Below, piece by piece: positions 16,748 through 25,466 of a DNA stretch of 57,819 nucleotides. Below the pieces are notes generated by a model. That model made no database searches, was not told the DNA's origin, and saw only the letters and a list, made by a program, of their open reading frames with translations. The stretch's first letter is position 1, and each line of letters begins with the position of its first letter. This DNA is from Nitrospirae bacterium MYbinv3 (GTDB lineage Bacteria > Nitrospirota > Thermodesulfovibrionia > Thermodesulfovibrionales > Magnetobacteriaceae): NCBI GenBank assembly GCA_002753395.1, contig PEAB01000014.1, forward strand, positions 1-57,819. Reading direction: 5' to 3'. A program made the position numbers and the translations under genes.

Positions 16748-16777
16748 TTGACAATGTCTTACAAATATCCTTATATT
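16748..16777 (+). promoter_or_regulatory. Predicted promoter for truB
   Basis: A TTGACA box (16748-16753), an 18-base spacer and TATATT (16772-16777) make a near-consensus sigma-70 promoter. The predicted transcript start (about 16784) falls at or after the first ATG of the frame (16782), so translation must begin at 16815 or 16821. It gives truB its own promoter downstream of the hicAB insertion. Confidence 0.65.
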
Positions 16778-16820
16778 AAGCATGCGCACGTTAGTCCAAT
16801 CAAAAAGCATTATTATGATA

Positions 16821-17693
16821 ATGAATGTAGTTATAAACGTAGACAAGCCTGAGGGGTTGACCTCGCATACGGTCTGTCAGCGTGTGAAGACTGAGTTGGG
16901 TGTCAAAAAGGCAGGACACACGGGTACGCTCGACCCTGCGGCTACGGGGGTGCTTTTGGTATGCTGCAATAAGGCCACAAGGATCGTGGACTATCTGGTT
17001 GGGCTTGATAAGGAGTACATAGTGAGGATGCGACTTGGTGTTGAGACGGACACCCTTGACAACGAAGGCGTTGAGATACGCCAGATGCCCGTGCCACCCC
17101 TTACAGCCTCGTTGGTAGAGGATGCACTCCGTAAGTACAAGGGCGATATATCACAGGTGCCGCCGATGTACAGCGCTTTAAAGGTGCAGGGTGTTCCGCT
17201 TTACAAGATGGCAAGAAACGGCGTCGAGATCGAAAGAAAACCCAGGGCTGTAAACATACAAGACATCGAGTTAATGGAGCTGACCTCGCCATATATCAAG
17301 CTGCGGGTCTCCTGCTCCAAGGGCACTTACATACGCACTCTATGCGCTGATATTGCAAGGGATATCGGTACCTGCTGCTACGTTGACAGCCTTATACGCA
17401 CGCGTGTGGGCCCATTTGTTGTTGGACATTCAGCTCAGGTGGGTTCCCTTAAGGATACCCAAGGGGCATTCTATAGCATGGACGACGTCCTGAGCTTTAT
17501 GCAGGAGGTGGGGCTTACCTCCGACGAGGTAAGGAAGATAACAAACGGTCAGGTGCTTCCTATTAATGGGCCGGCATCTGATAACCGGTACGTGAGGTTA
17601 AAAGACCCCCTCGGACGACTCGTAGCGGTTGGCTCGGTAACCGATAAAGGCACCAAGATGGCAACCCTTCTTGTTGAGGGGTCTAATACTTAA
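16821..17693 (+). CDS. truB: tRNA pseudouridine-55 synthase
   Basis: TruB converts U55 of tRNA to pseudouridine in the T-loop. Diagnostic segments are NVDKPEGLTSH, KKAGHTGTLDPAATGVLLVC with the catalytic Asp, DKEYIVRMRLGVETDTLD, the QVPPMYSALKVQGVPLYKMAR loop and the RVSCSKGTYIRTLCADIARD motif. The C-terminus has a PUA-like domain (KITNGQVLP). The start is taken as the ATG at 16821 (MNVVINVDKPEG); 16815 is equally possible, and the ATG at 16782 is excluded by the promoter position. No strong Shine-Dalgarno sequence is present. Confidence 0.94.
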   Translation: MNVVINVDKPEGLTSHTVCQRVKTELGVKKAGHTGTLDPAATGVLLVCCNKATRIVDYLVGLDKEYIVRMRLGVETDTLDNEGVEIRQMPVPPLTASLVEDALRKYKGDISQVPPMYSALKVQGVPLYKMARNGVEIERKPRAVNIQDIELMELTSPYIKLRVSCSKGTYIRTLCADIARDIGTCCYVDSLIRTRVGPFVVGHSAQVGSLKDTQGAFYSMDDVLSFMQEVGLTSDEVRKITNGQVLPINGPASDNRYVRLKDPLGRLVAVGSVTDKGTKMATLLVEGSNT

Positions 17694-17745
17694 AGCTAAA
17701 TTTTAAGATAAATTCTTAAGTGTTTATAAAAAATAGAAAAAACAC

Positions 17746-17775
17746 TTGACAAGAATTTCTTATTATGTTAGAAAA
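17746..17775 (+). promoter_or_regulatory. Predicted promoter of the pil operon, leaderless type
   Basis: TTGACA at 17746-17751, an 18-base spacer and TAGAAA (17770-17775) are followed 7 bases later by the pilM ATG (17782). Transcription would start at or next to the ATG, and no Shine-Dalgarno sequence lies between. The TTG at 17746 that opens the frame is the -35 box, not a start codon. Confidence 0.5.
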
Positions 17776-17781
17776 TACTGT

Positions 17782-18840
17782 ATGGCATCGTTATTTGGAT
17801 CTAAATCAATATTAGGCCTAGACATAGGGTCAGGCAATATTAAGGTTGTTCAATTGAAGGATCTCAAAGAGGGTCATGAGCTTGAGATATTAGGCTTAAT
17901 GCCACTCCATCCTTCAATAATAACAGAGGACTCTATAACAGACACCGCTAAGCTGGTTGAAGCTCTCAAGGAACTCATCAAGAAGTTTAATATAAAGACA
18001 AAAAACGCCGTAATATCAATATCTGGTCACTCCTCCGTCATAATCAAGCGCATAACCCTGCCAGAGATGACCGAGGAGGTATTAAACGAAAACATACGCT
18101 TTGAGGCAGAACAATATGTGCCTTTTGGTATAGAGGACGTAAACCTTGACTACCAGATAATAGGCCCTGCTGAGGAACCAGGCCATATAGACGTCGTCCT
18201 CGTTGCAGTGAAGAAAGACCTTTTAAACAGCTATGTCAACGTGGTAAAGGAAGTTGGTCTAGTACCCGTGATAGTCGACGTTGACGCCTTTGCCCTTGAG
18301 AATATGTACGAGGTTAATTATCATACTACAGAGGAAAAAAACGTAGCCCTTGTCAATATCGGGGCAACAAACACTACGATAAACATATTGAGGAACGGGG
18401 TATCAGCATTCACACGTGATAGTTCAATAGGAAGCGTGCTGCACACAGACGCACTGATTAGGGAGTTTGGGATACCAATTGAGGCAGCAGAAAAGCTAAA
18501 AAGAGGTCAGGAGGCCGAAGGGATATCATCGATGAAGGCAGATGCCGTGTTAGCCGCAGCATCTGAGGATATTGTGATGGAGGTTACTCGCTCGCTGGAT
18601 TATTTTAGCGATACGCCGGAGATTGGCAGCATTGACGACTTGATGCTCGGTGGGGGAGGTGCCCTTGTTAAGGGTTTCAAGGAGCTTATAACAGAGAGAA
18701 CGGGCCTTCCGGCAACGCTTATCAATCCGTTTAAGAACATACGTATTCCTAAGCAGTTAGACGCTAGATACGTGGAGTCAGTTGCTCCATTATTATCCGT
18801 GGCCGTTGGTTTGGCACTGAGAAGGGTTGGGGACAGATGA
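17782..18840 (+). CDS. pilM: Type IV pilus inner-membrane platform protein PilM
   Basis: PilM is an actin-like cytoplasmic ATPase that binds the PilN N-terminus. Visible features are ILGLDIGSGNIKVVQL (phosphate 1), the NAVISISGHSSVIIKRITLP region, FEAEQYVPFGIEDVNLDYQ, VALVNIGATNTTINIL (phosphate 2) and DLMLGGGGALVKGF (adenosine motif). It starts at 17782; the 4-bp overlap with pilN (ATGA) shows translational coupling. It leads the pilMNOP(Q) operon. Confidence 0.95.
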   Translation: MASLFGSKSILGLDIGSGNIKVVQLKDLKEGHELEILGLMPLHPSIITEDSITDTAKLVEALKELIKKFNIKTKNAVISISGHSSVIIKRITLPEMTEEVLNENIRFEAEQYVPFGIEDVNLDYQIIGPAEEPGHIDVVLVAVKKDLLNSYVNVVKEVGLVPVIVDVDAFALENMYEVNYHTTEEKNVALVNIGATNTTINILRNGVSAFTRDSSIGSVLHTDALIREFGIPIEAAEKLKRGQEAEGISSMKADAVLAAASEDIVMEVTRSLDYFSDTPEIGSIDDLMLGGGGALVKGFKELITERTGLPATLINPFKNIRIPKQLDARYVESVAPLLSVAVGLALRRVGDR

Positions 18841-19424
18841 TTAGAATAAATCTGCTTCCCACAGATAAAAAGCCAAGAAAAAAGAAAAAAACTGCTCAAA
18901 AAATCCCATCTATAGTGCTGGGTATTATTGCAACATTTGTAGTTTCTCTGCTCGCCTCAGGTGTAGGCATTTACCTGCTGGACAAGCAGATCAAAACACT
19001 AAAAAAGGATAAGGCTCATAAAACGGCAAAATATGAGGAATTGAAGAAGCAGGTCAAAGACGCAAAGGAAATAGAAGATAAGATTAAAACAATAGAGGCA
19101 AATAAAAAGGTCATCGAGGAGTTGAGGGCAAACATGAGTGTGCCAGTGAAGGTTATAGATGAGATCAGCAAGCTCCTGCCCGAAAACGTGTGGTTAAAGT
19201 CTATGTCGCTCAATGGACCAAGCATTAGCATAGACGGTGTCGCCATGACCAATGACGACGTTGTTGTTTTTGTGAATAATTTCAAGAACTCGAAGGTCTT
19301 TAAAGAGACATATCTTGTTAAAAGTATCGAGGTTCAAGAAAAAGGAGAAAACGTCGCTGTGAGGGTTTATAACTTTGCAATAACCATGATCGTTAATCCT
19401 GTTGATACGGGAGTCAAGAGCTGA
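18837..19424 (+). CDS. pilN: Type IV pilus assembly protein PilN
   Basis: PilN is a bitopic protein with the conserved N-terminal MIRINLLP motif that inserts into PilM, a single membrane helix (IVLGIIATFVVSLLASGVGIYLL), a periplasmic coiled coil (35-95) and a ferredoxin-like domain (ISKLLPENVWLKSMSLNGPSISI). The usual length is about 190 residues; here it is 195. The TGA overlaps pilO's ATG. Confidence 0.93.
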   Translation: MIRINLLPTDKKPRKKKKTAQKIPSIVLGIIATFVVSLLASGVGIYLLDKQIKTLKKDKAHKTAKYEELKKQVKDAKEIEDKIKTIEANKKVIEELRANMSVPVKVIDEISKLLPENVWLKSMSLNGPSISIDGVAMTNDDVVVFVNNFKNSKVFKETYLVKSIEVQEKGENVAVRVYNFAITMIVNPVDTGVKS

Positions 19425-20032
19425 TGGCTATTACTTTAGATCAAATAAATAAACTCCATCCAGGCATGCGTGTTCTTATTGCATTCATTCCCTTTTTTAT
19501 TATAGGACTAGTGTTTTATATCGCCTTCTATAACCCCAAATATACTCAGATCAAGAAACTCAGGATTGAGATAAAGAAACTAGACGGCGAAATAGCTGAT
19601 GCACAAAAGTTGGCAGAAAAACTTCCCCAGTTGAGAATAAAGCTAGCTGCGGCTGAAAAAGAGTATGCGCTTATAAAACGACAGCTTCCAGAGGAAAGCG
19701 AGATATCAAACCTCTTAAAAACGGTGTCAGATCAAGGCAGGTTTTCAGGGTTAAAGATAAACACATGGGAGCCAAAGCCGAAGTCTAATCACTCGAGCAA
19801 CATTGTTTATGTAATACCTGTAAACGTTTCAATGAGCGGTTCCTATCACGAGCTAGGTAACTTCCTAAGCAGACTTACTGCTCTTGACAGGATTGTAAAC
19901 GTGTCGCTTATAGAGCTGAGAGAGCCTGCCTTCGCGCAGGAAGACATTAAGTTATCTATCAAACTCATAGCCAACACTTTTTCAGCTATACCTGTTCCTG
20001 ATGTTAAAAAAGATGTAGGAGCAGCAAAGTAA
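19424..20032 (+). CDS. pilO: Type IV pilus assembly protein PilO
   Basis: PilO forms a heterodimer with PilN in the inner-membrane alignment complex. Features are a short cytoplasmic N-terminus, a membrane helix (VLIAFIPFFIIGLVFYIAFY), a coiled coil (residues 45-95, KKLDGEIADAQKLAEKLPQL) and a periplasmic ferredoxin-like domain (YVIPVNVSMSGSYHELGNFLSRLTALDRIVNVSLIEL). The family length is normal. Confidence 0.93.
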   Translation: MAITLDQINKLHPGMRVLIAFIPFFIIGLVFYIAFYNPKYTQIKKLRIEIKKLDGEIADAQKLAEKLPQLRIKLAAAEKEYALIKRQLPEESEISNLLKTVSDQGRFSGLKINTWEPKPKSNHSSNIVYVIPVNVSMSGSYHELGNFLSRLTALDRIVNVSLIELREPAFAQEDIKLSIKLIANTFSAIPVPDVKKDVGAAK

Positions 20033-20068
20033 TATGCTGCAATATAGAGCAAAAGACAGGACAAAATC

Positions 20069-20584
20069 ATGCTAAAGTACAAATACTTGGTATATATTAT
20101 TGTTACAATGTTAATAAGCACAGAGCTGAGTTTTCTTGCAGGCGCTCAAGAGGGAAAACCTGAGACGCAATCGCTTCTTGAAAAAAACCTTGTGATCGTC
20201 CCATACGAATATAAACCGTCAGGAAGACGCGATCCGTTTTTGTCTATCTTGGAGCTTAATAAAAGAAGACGCAAACAGCTACAAAAGGGGACAAAAGATA
20301 CACGTATTCTCTCACCTTTAGAGACCGCTAACCTCCCAAGCATAAAACTGATAGGAATCGTTATCGATCAGAGAGATAAATATGCCTCTGTTGTCTTGTC
20401 TGATGGAAGATACTTTGTTATTAAACAAGGGGCGTACCTTGGTACAAACGGCGGTAAGGTCTATGATATTAAGCCTGACAGAGTTATAGTTAAAGAAGAG
20501 ACAATGGATGATGTGGGTAAACCTTTGGTTAAAACAATCTCCATATGCCTAAGCCCAGAGGAGTCAATAGGATGCAATTTTTAA
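20069..20584 (+). CDS. pilP: Type IV pilus assembly protein PilP
   Basis: PilP connects PilN/O to the secretin. It has a signal-like N-terminus ending near FLAGAQE (not a clear lipobox), then the family core RRDPFLSILELN, LPSIKLIGIVIDQRDKYASVVLSDGRYFVIKQGAYLGTNGGKVYDI and a C-terminal ISICLSPEE strand. The 171-residue length is typical. It is followed by the PilQ-like genes; its 3' end overlaps the next reading frame. Confidence 0.92.
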   Translation: MLKYKYLVYIIVTMLISTELSFLAGAQEGKPETQSLLEKNLVIVPYEYKPSGRRDPFLSILELNKRRRKQLQKGTKDTRILSPLETANLPSIKLIGIVIDQRDKYASVVLSDGRYFVIKQGAYLGTNGGKVYDIKPDRVIVKEETMDDVGKPLVKTISICLSPEESIGCNF

Positions 20585-22077
20585 GTATTTTTAAGAAATT
20601 AGGAGTTATTTTTATTGCTCTGAGTATGTTTTATGGCTGCGCCTCCGTTAATGGCAATAGCAAGACTCATGTGGAAGAAAGGTATGTTCAACAAGGCTCA
20701 GACAAGGGTCTATCTGATCTTGATGCAGTTAACGTCATAAGTGGTATTTTCATTGATGATTTTAGTCTCAAGATTACCACGAGCAGACCGTTTCAATACA
20801 ACATTGTGAGTTCCACAGATCCTTTTAAAAAGTCTGTTGAACTAAAGGGCGTTGCTTCAGGAAAGTTCGCAGACAAAATCATTGCAGGAAAAGAAGGGAT
20901 AGTAGAGATGTCTGTACAGGAAAAAAGAGAGCCATTTATTACAACAGTGCTAGATATAAAGCTATCATCCCCTTTAGAGATATTTGAGCAGGCCGGTCAA
21001 AATATATTGGAGATAAACCTTAAAGCAGGCGGCTCCGAGCTGCCGTCAGTGGATGTGCAAGACCTCAAGCATCTGGCCGGCAGGGCAGGACTTTCTGGAA
21101 ACGGCGCTGTTGAGCGTCATGCAAACGGAAACCTAAAAGATGCAAAATTTATTACAGGTGTGTCTTTTAAAAAGGAATCTGCCTCACGATCAAAGATAGA
21201 GATAACAGGTGATGGTCTTATCGCCCCTGATGTGTTCATACTCGATGGCAAGATAGTCATAGACATACCAAAGGTTAAAATAATAGCGCCTAATAAGCAG
21301 AGTATTACAGCGCCCTTGAGCGCTCTTAGGTGGGCTGAGCATAAAGACAAGGTGCGGATAGTATTAGATGTGGCAGAAAAGGTCAGCTACGAGGTAATAA
21401 CAGGCGGTAAGGTGGTAGACATTTTATTGACTGCCGGGCCTGCTGCTAAGACGCCAAAAGGCGCTATTACTGTACTTCCAGCTACGAAGGCTGGCTCAAG
21501 GAAGGGCAGGCATGGCGCTAAAGAAGCTCTTACAACCGACGAGATATTGGCCGATGTCGAGACCAAGGTAAGACGCCTCAAAGACAAGAAGAAAGAGGAT
21601 GACAGCGGTGCTAAGTCTACAAAGAAGAACCTTGTAACCCTTGATTTTAACAACGCAGACATTGTGCCAATTATGAGACTGATATCAGACGTGAGCGGGT
21701 ACAATATCGTTGTTGATCCAGGGGTCAGAGGCAAAATCACACTTAAGCTCAAAGACGTAGCATGGGATAAGGCACTTGCGTTAATCCTCGATACACACAA
21801 CCTCGATATGGAAGTTGATGGTAATATCCTTAAGATACGACCAAAAGACAGCGCCACTGGTTCTGATAAATGCAGCGCTCAACCTGTCGTGATAAAGGAT
21901 TTAAGTATAACGTTCTCAAACATAGGGGGCGCTGCCAGGACAATCAAGAGAGATAACGTTGAGTCTAACAGTGGAAATATCTGCCTGGATTTAAATATCA
22001 ACCTCGATGGTGATACCAGTAGTAAGAGAGGGTCAGGTGAAAAGTCTGATAAACCCAAAGATAGAATTAAACACTAA
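20572..22077 (+). CDS. AMIN- and secretin-N-domain lipoprotein, PilQ paralogue without secretin pore
   Basis: The start is set at ATG 20572, with GAGGAG upstream, giving 501 residues. A lipoprotein signal (LSMFYGCASV, lipidated Cys about 23) is followed by two AMIN domains (about 45-145 and 190-300), which bind peptidoglycan, a basic linker, and one secretin/TonB short N-terminal domain (LVTLDFNNADIVPIMRLISDVSGYNIVVDPGVRGKITLKL, about 360-430). The protein ends soon afterward and has no secretin barrel domain. It resembles the N-terminal half of PilQ encoded next. It may act as a pilotin-like or peptidoglycan-anchoring partner of the secretin. It is probably a duplication of pilQ with loss of the pore domain. 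Confidence 0.85.
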   Translation: MQFLSIFKKLGVIFIALSMFYGCASVNGNSKTHVEERYVQQGSDKGLSDLDAVNVISGIFIDDFSLKITTSRPFQYNIVSSTDPFKKSVELKGVASGKFADKIIAGKEGIVEMSVQEKREPFITTVLDIKLSSPLEIFEQAGQNILEINLKAGGSELPSVDVQDLKHLAGRAGLSGNGAVERHANGNLKDAKFITGVSFKKESASRSKIEITGDGLIAPDVFILDGKIVIDIPKVKIIAPNKQSITAPLSALRWAEHKDKVRIVLDVAEKVSYEVITGGKVVDILLTAGPAAKTPKGAITVLPATKAGSRKGRHGAKEALTTDEILADVETKVRRLKDKKKEDDSGAKSTKKNLVTLDFNNADIVPIMRLISDVSGYNIVVDPGVRGKITLKLKDVAWDKALALILDTHNLDMEVDGNILKIRPKDSATGSDKCSAQPVVIKDLSITFSNIGGAARTIKRDNVESNSGNICLDLNINLDGDTSSKRGSGEKSDKPKDRIKH

Positions 22078-22124
22078 TAATAAGGATGTTTGAATAAATT
22101 GGAAATGTCAGGGAGGCAAATGAG

Positions 22125-24761
22125 ATGCTTAAAGACAAAGGTGTAATACTGTCAGTTATTATGCTTTTTATGATATTGGCCTACGGCTGTAGCTCAACCG
22201 GCAAGGTCAATGGGGGTATTAAACCTGAGAGACAGGCGCTTGAATCAGATGGGCAGCACGCAAAGGAAGGCATTAAGAGGTCAAATGTTATAAAATCCAT
22301 AGAAGTTGAGGATTACCTGGTCAACGTTACAGCAGAAAAAGCCTTTGATTACTCAATTATGCGTACATCTGACCCGTTTAAGGTTGTGGCTGTTTTAATG
22401 GCAGTTGAACGAGGAGCATTTCTGGACAGAGTAGTCTCCACAAAAGAAGGGATAGGTGATGTAGCTCTACAGAACGCCCCAGGGACTGATGGCAGCCTAA
22501 ACGTAGAAATCACGCTTACGACTCCTTACGAGGTAACACATAGTCTAGCAGGCAACGTCCTAACCATTGACGCTCGCGGTAGAGCTGAGGAGGTAAAGAG
22601 CATAGATATCGTTGGCGCTGCTATTGACAAGAAGGAAGGGACATTAAAGAGTTCGGAGTCTGTCCCTGATGGATCATCCTCAAAACCCCCAAAACCAGAT
22701 GTTAAGCCAGTTGAGAAACACGCCACATCGACCGATAATGTCTCGATGAATGAGGCCAAACAGATCACTGGTGTGAGCTTTAAAAGGGAGAGAGATGCCA
22801 TAAGCGTAATAATACACGGAGACGGCATAATGAAGCCTATAATTTCCAGCGTAGCCAACGTCAGCACAGCAGATAATATAGCGATAGACATACCAAACGT
22901 GAAAATCGCAACAAAACTTCCCAAGGAGATAGCGGCACCTCTAAAGGCGTTAAGATGGGAAGAAGGCAAAATGGGCGTGCGCATAGTATTAGACCTCCAA
23001 AAAGAAACCCCTTACGAGGTGCTTACAGTCAACGATACAATAATAGTCTCTCTAACAACAGTTGACCGGATTGAGGCGGCAATGAAAAGAGCCGTAAAAA
23101 ATGAGGACCTAACTCATCGGCCAGATGCAAAATCAACTGACGCGAGATCAAATACCAAGGCCGAAGCTGCAATTAAAAAGAAGGACTCTATCACAGATAC
23201 ATCTATAGCAGCAACGAAGCACGGTTCAGAGGGCACAAAAAATGGAGCGGCAAAAGGGGAGAGCTTAGCTACACAAATAATAGACGATAAATCGCTAAAG
23301 ATAATCAAGGAAGAAGGGGAAGGAAACACGGAAGTCTATCTTTGCGGTAAAAAACTCTCTTGCGGCACTCATAATAAGATAAGGATAAATATTCAAAACG
23401 CGCCCGTTACGGCATTGCTCAAACTTCTGGCTGAGGAAAGCGGCTGCGACATCGTCGTTGACCCCGACGTCGCCGGTACTGTCACCATGCAGGTAAAAGA
23501 CGCCCCTTGGTATCAGGTGGTAGAGCTTATTCAGAAGATCCTTAAACTTGGGTGCGACGTTACCGGCAACATAATTCGTGTAGCACAAAAGAAGACGCTT
23601 GAAGACATGAGAAAATCCGAGATTGACGCCAAGAAGCGGGAAGATGATGAGAAGTTACGTATTGTAGATATCAAGCAGCAAGAAGAGAAGGCAATGCTTG
23701 AATTATCTAAAGTAAAACGCATGGACTGCATACTTAAATTTATACCGGCTGATGAGATAAACAAAAAAATACAAAGCAGCCATGAGCAAATATATGCCGC
23801 AAGGACTGGCGAAGAAGTAGCCAAGAAACAGGCAGAAAAAGAGTTCCTCACAAGTTTCTTGAGCTATAGAGGTATGTCCTATGCCGACGAAGCAGAGAAT
23901 AAACTTACAGTCATTGACATAGAACCGGCACTTGAGAAGATTGAGAATTTTATTCGCGCATTAGACGTGCCCAAAAAACAGGTACTGATAGAAGCAAAGA
24001 TAATAGAAGTAAACAGTAATATGTCGGATTCTTTAGGGATAAACTGGGGTTTTTTTACAAAGTCTTTTGACAGAAATACAGCCATCGGTGTAGGCAAGGG
24101 AACTGGCGTTACCGGCGATACCTTTCTGCCAAACATGCCATCAACCGTTTCAAATCTAGGCAGCGGCATAGCGCTGGGCTTTATAAATGCCCAAAGGACG
24201 CTTGGACTGGATCTAAAACTACAAGCGATGGAGACGTCAAATAGCGGCAGGATAATCACTAGTCCTCGCTTGCTTACAATGAATAACGAGCTGGCAAAGA
24301 TCACCCAGGGTCAGGAGATCCCATACCCTGTTATGAATCAACAAGGTGTTGTGTCAGCTGCCTTTAAGTCCGTAGCCGTGAGTATAGCTATAACGCCCAA
24401 GATAACACCTGGTAAGTTGATCAACATGGACATTAATATTACGAAAGAGGATTTACTGGGCTATACCAAGATAGGCGGGAGCGATACACCCAATACGAGT
24501 AAAATATCTGAGTTGACCAAGGTCCTTGTCAAAGACGGTGAGACGCTGGTACTGGGAGGCATATTTAAGCAAAACACAGCCGTTACCGAGGAAGGTACGG
24601 CAGGGTTAAAAGATATACCGATCTTAGGCTGGCTATTTAAATCAGCGTCGAAAGCTAATACTGAATCCGAGTATCTTATCTTTATAACACCTAGGATTGT
24701 TGAGAGAAGTTTTAGCAGCGAAGCAACTGAATGTAAGATTGAAGGGAAATCTAGTAATTAA
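22125..24761 (+). CDS. pilQ: Type IV pilus secretin PilQ
   Basis: PilQ is the outer-membrane pore for the pilus. The 878-residue protein starts with a lipobox (ILAYGC-SSTG), then two AMIN domains (about 50-145 and 205-310), a Lys/Ala-rich linker, an STN domain (NIQNAPVTALLKLLAEESGCDIVVDPDVAGTVTMQVKDAPW), a secretin N1 domain interrupted by a charged coiled coil (about 490-570), and the secretin barrel from about residue 620 (VLIEAKIIEVNSNMSDSLGINW to YLIFITPRIVE). A Shine-Dalgarno GGGAGG precedes the ATG by 8 bases. The order is pilM-N-O-P-Q as in many bacteria. Confidence 0.93.
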   Translation: MLKDKGVILSVIMLFMILAYGCSSTGKVNGGIKPERQALESDGQHAKEGIKRSNVIKSIEVEDYLVNVTAEKAFDYSIMRTSDPFKVVAVLMAVERGAFLDRVVSTKEGIGDVALQNAPGTDGSLNVEITLTTPYEVTHSLAGNVLTIDARGRAEEVKSIDIVGAAIDKKEGTLKSSESVPDGSSSKPPKPDVKPVEKHATSTDNVSMNEAKQITGVSFKRERDAISVIIHGDGIMKPIISSVANVSTADNIAIDIPNVKIATKLPKEIAAPLKALRWEEGKMGVRIVLDLQKETPYEVLTVNDTIIVSLTTVDRIEAAMKRAVKNEDLTHRPDAKSTDARSNTKAEAAIKKKDSITDTSIAATKHGSEGTKNGAAKGESLATQIIDDKSLKIIKEEGEGNTEVYLCGKKLSCGTHNKIRINIQNAPVTALLKLLAEESGCDIVVDPDVAGTVTMQVKDAPWYQVVELIQKILKLGCDVTGNIIRVAQKKTLEDMRKSEIDAKKREDDEKLRIVDIKQQEEKAMLELSKVKRMDCILKFIPADEINKKIQSSHEQIYAARTGEEVAKKQAEKEFLTSFLSYRGMSYADEAENKLTVIDIEPALEKIENFIRALDVPKKQVLIEAKIIEVNSNMSDSLGINWGFFTKSFDRNTAIGVGKGTGVTGDTFLPNMPSTVSNLGSGIALGFINAQRTLGLDLKLQAMETSNSGRIITSPRLLTMNNELAKITQGQEIPYPVMNQQGVVSAAFKSVAVSIAITPKITPGKLINMDINITKEDLLGYTKIGGSDTPNTSKISELTKVLVKDGETLVLGGIFKQNTAVTEEGTAGLKDIPILGWLFKSASKANTESEYLIFITPRIVERSFSSEATECKIEGKSSN

Positions 24762-24826
24762 TGTTATATGACTTTAAGTTTGCATATTTTCATCGGTATT
24801 ATAAGATTACTTAGAAAGGAGAAGAT

Positions 24827-25441
24827 ATGAAAAGAAGAATGGTATTAACGCTAATGTTGGTACTAAGCGTGGCAGTATTCTATAGCTGCGGAGGAGGCAG
24901 CGGCCCTGGCAGCCCAGGAAGCTCGGACTCAAGCAAGATTGGCGGATATATAACTATACCGGCAATGACACATACCTCACCCGCCGGTAGTCAGGGGGAT
25001 GGTTGGCAGATAGACCTGGTGCAAGATATATGTGAAGGCGGTAAAGCAGAATCATGGGGGGACGATACAGGCTCACTTACTGTAATGTTGACCTCATACG
25101 ATACCAAAAATCCTGCAAACACAATCTTCATACAACGCTATACCATAGAATATACACAGCAGATATACGAGCTGGATTTACCACCTATAAAGATGTTTGA
25201 TCTTACTACATCCGCGACAGTGCAGCCTGAAACTTCTGTATCACTTAACATATTTGTGATGGATGCAGGCACCAAATCAGAGTATGTGAAAGAGCTAAAC
25301 AGCGGTAAATATAACCCCGTCAGAATGTCGCCGTATTTGTACGATATGAAGATAACCCTCTACGGCGTTGACAAACTTGGCAACTCGTTTAGTATACCTA
25401 TTCACAGAACCGTGTCTTTAGCTGATTATAATAACTGTTAA
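24827..25441 (+). CDS. Predicted lipoprotein of unknown function
   Basis: The signal peptide ends in a lipobox (AVFYSC-GGGSG) followed by a Gly/Ser-rich linker. The remaining 160 residues are beta-rich and soluble (SLTVMLTSYDTKNPANTIFIQRYTIEYTQQIYELDLPP) with no motif I can name. It lies 65 bp after pilQ and 25 bp before the next lipoprotein gene, in the same direction, so it may belong to the pilus operon. A Shine-Dalgarno AAAGGAG precedes the ATG. A function in the pilus tip or surface is only a guess from position. Confidence 0.8.
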   Translation: MKRRMVLTLMLVLSVAVFYSCGGGSGPGSPGSSDSSKIGGYITIPAMTHTSPAGSQGDGWQIDLVQDICEGGKAESWGDDTGSLTVMLTSYDTKNPANTIFIQRYTIEYTQQIYELDLPPIKMFDLTTSATVQPETSVSLNIFVMDAGTKSEYVKELNSGKYNPVRMSPYLYDMKITLYGVDKLGNSFSIPIHRTVSLADYNNC

Positions 25442-25466
25442 ACAGCTTAATCTTGGAGGATGAGAT

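Noticed and set aside
16782-16820. Longer N-terminus for truB
   Set aside because: The -10 box is four bases upstream, so this ATG lies at or before the predicted transcript start.
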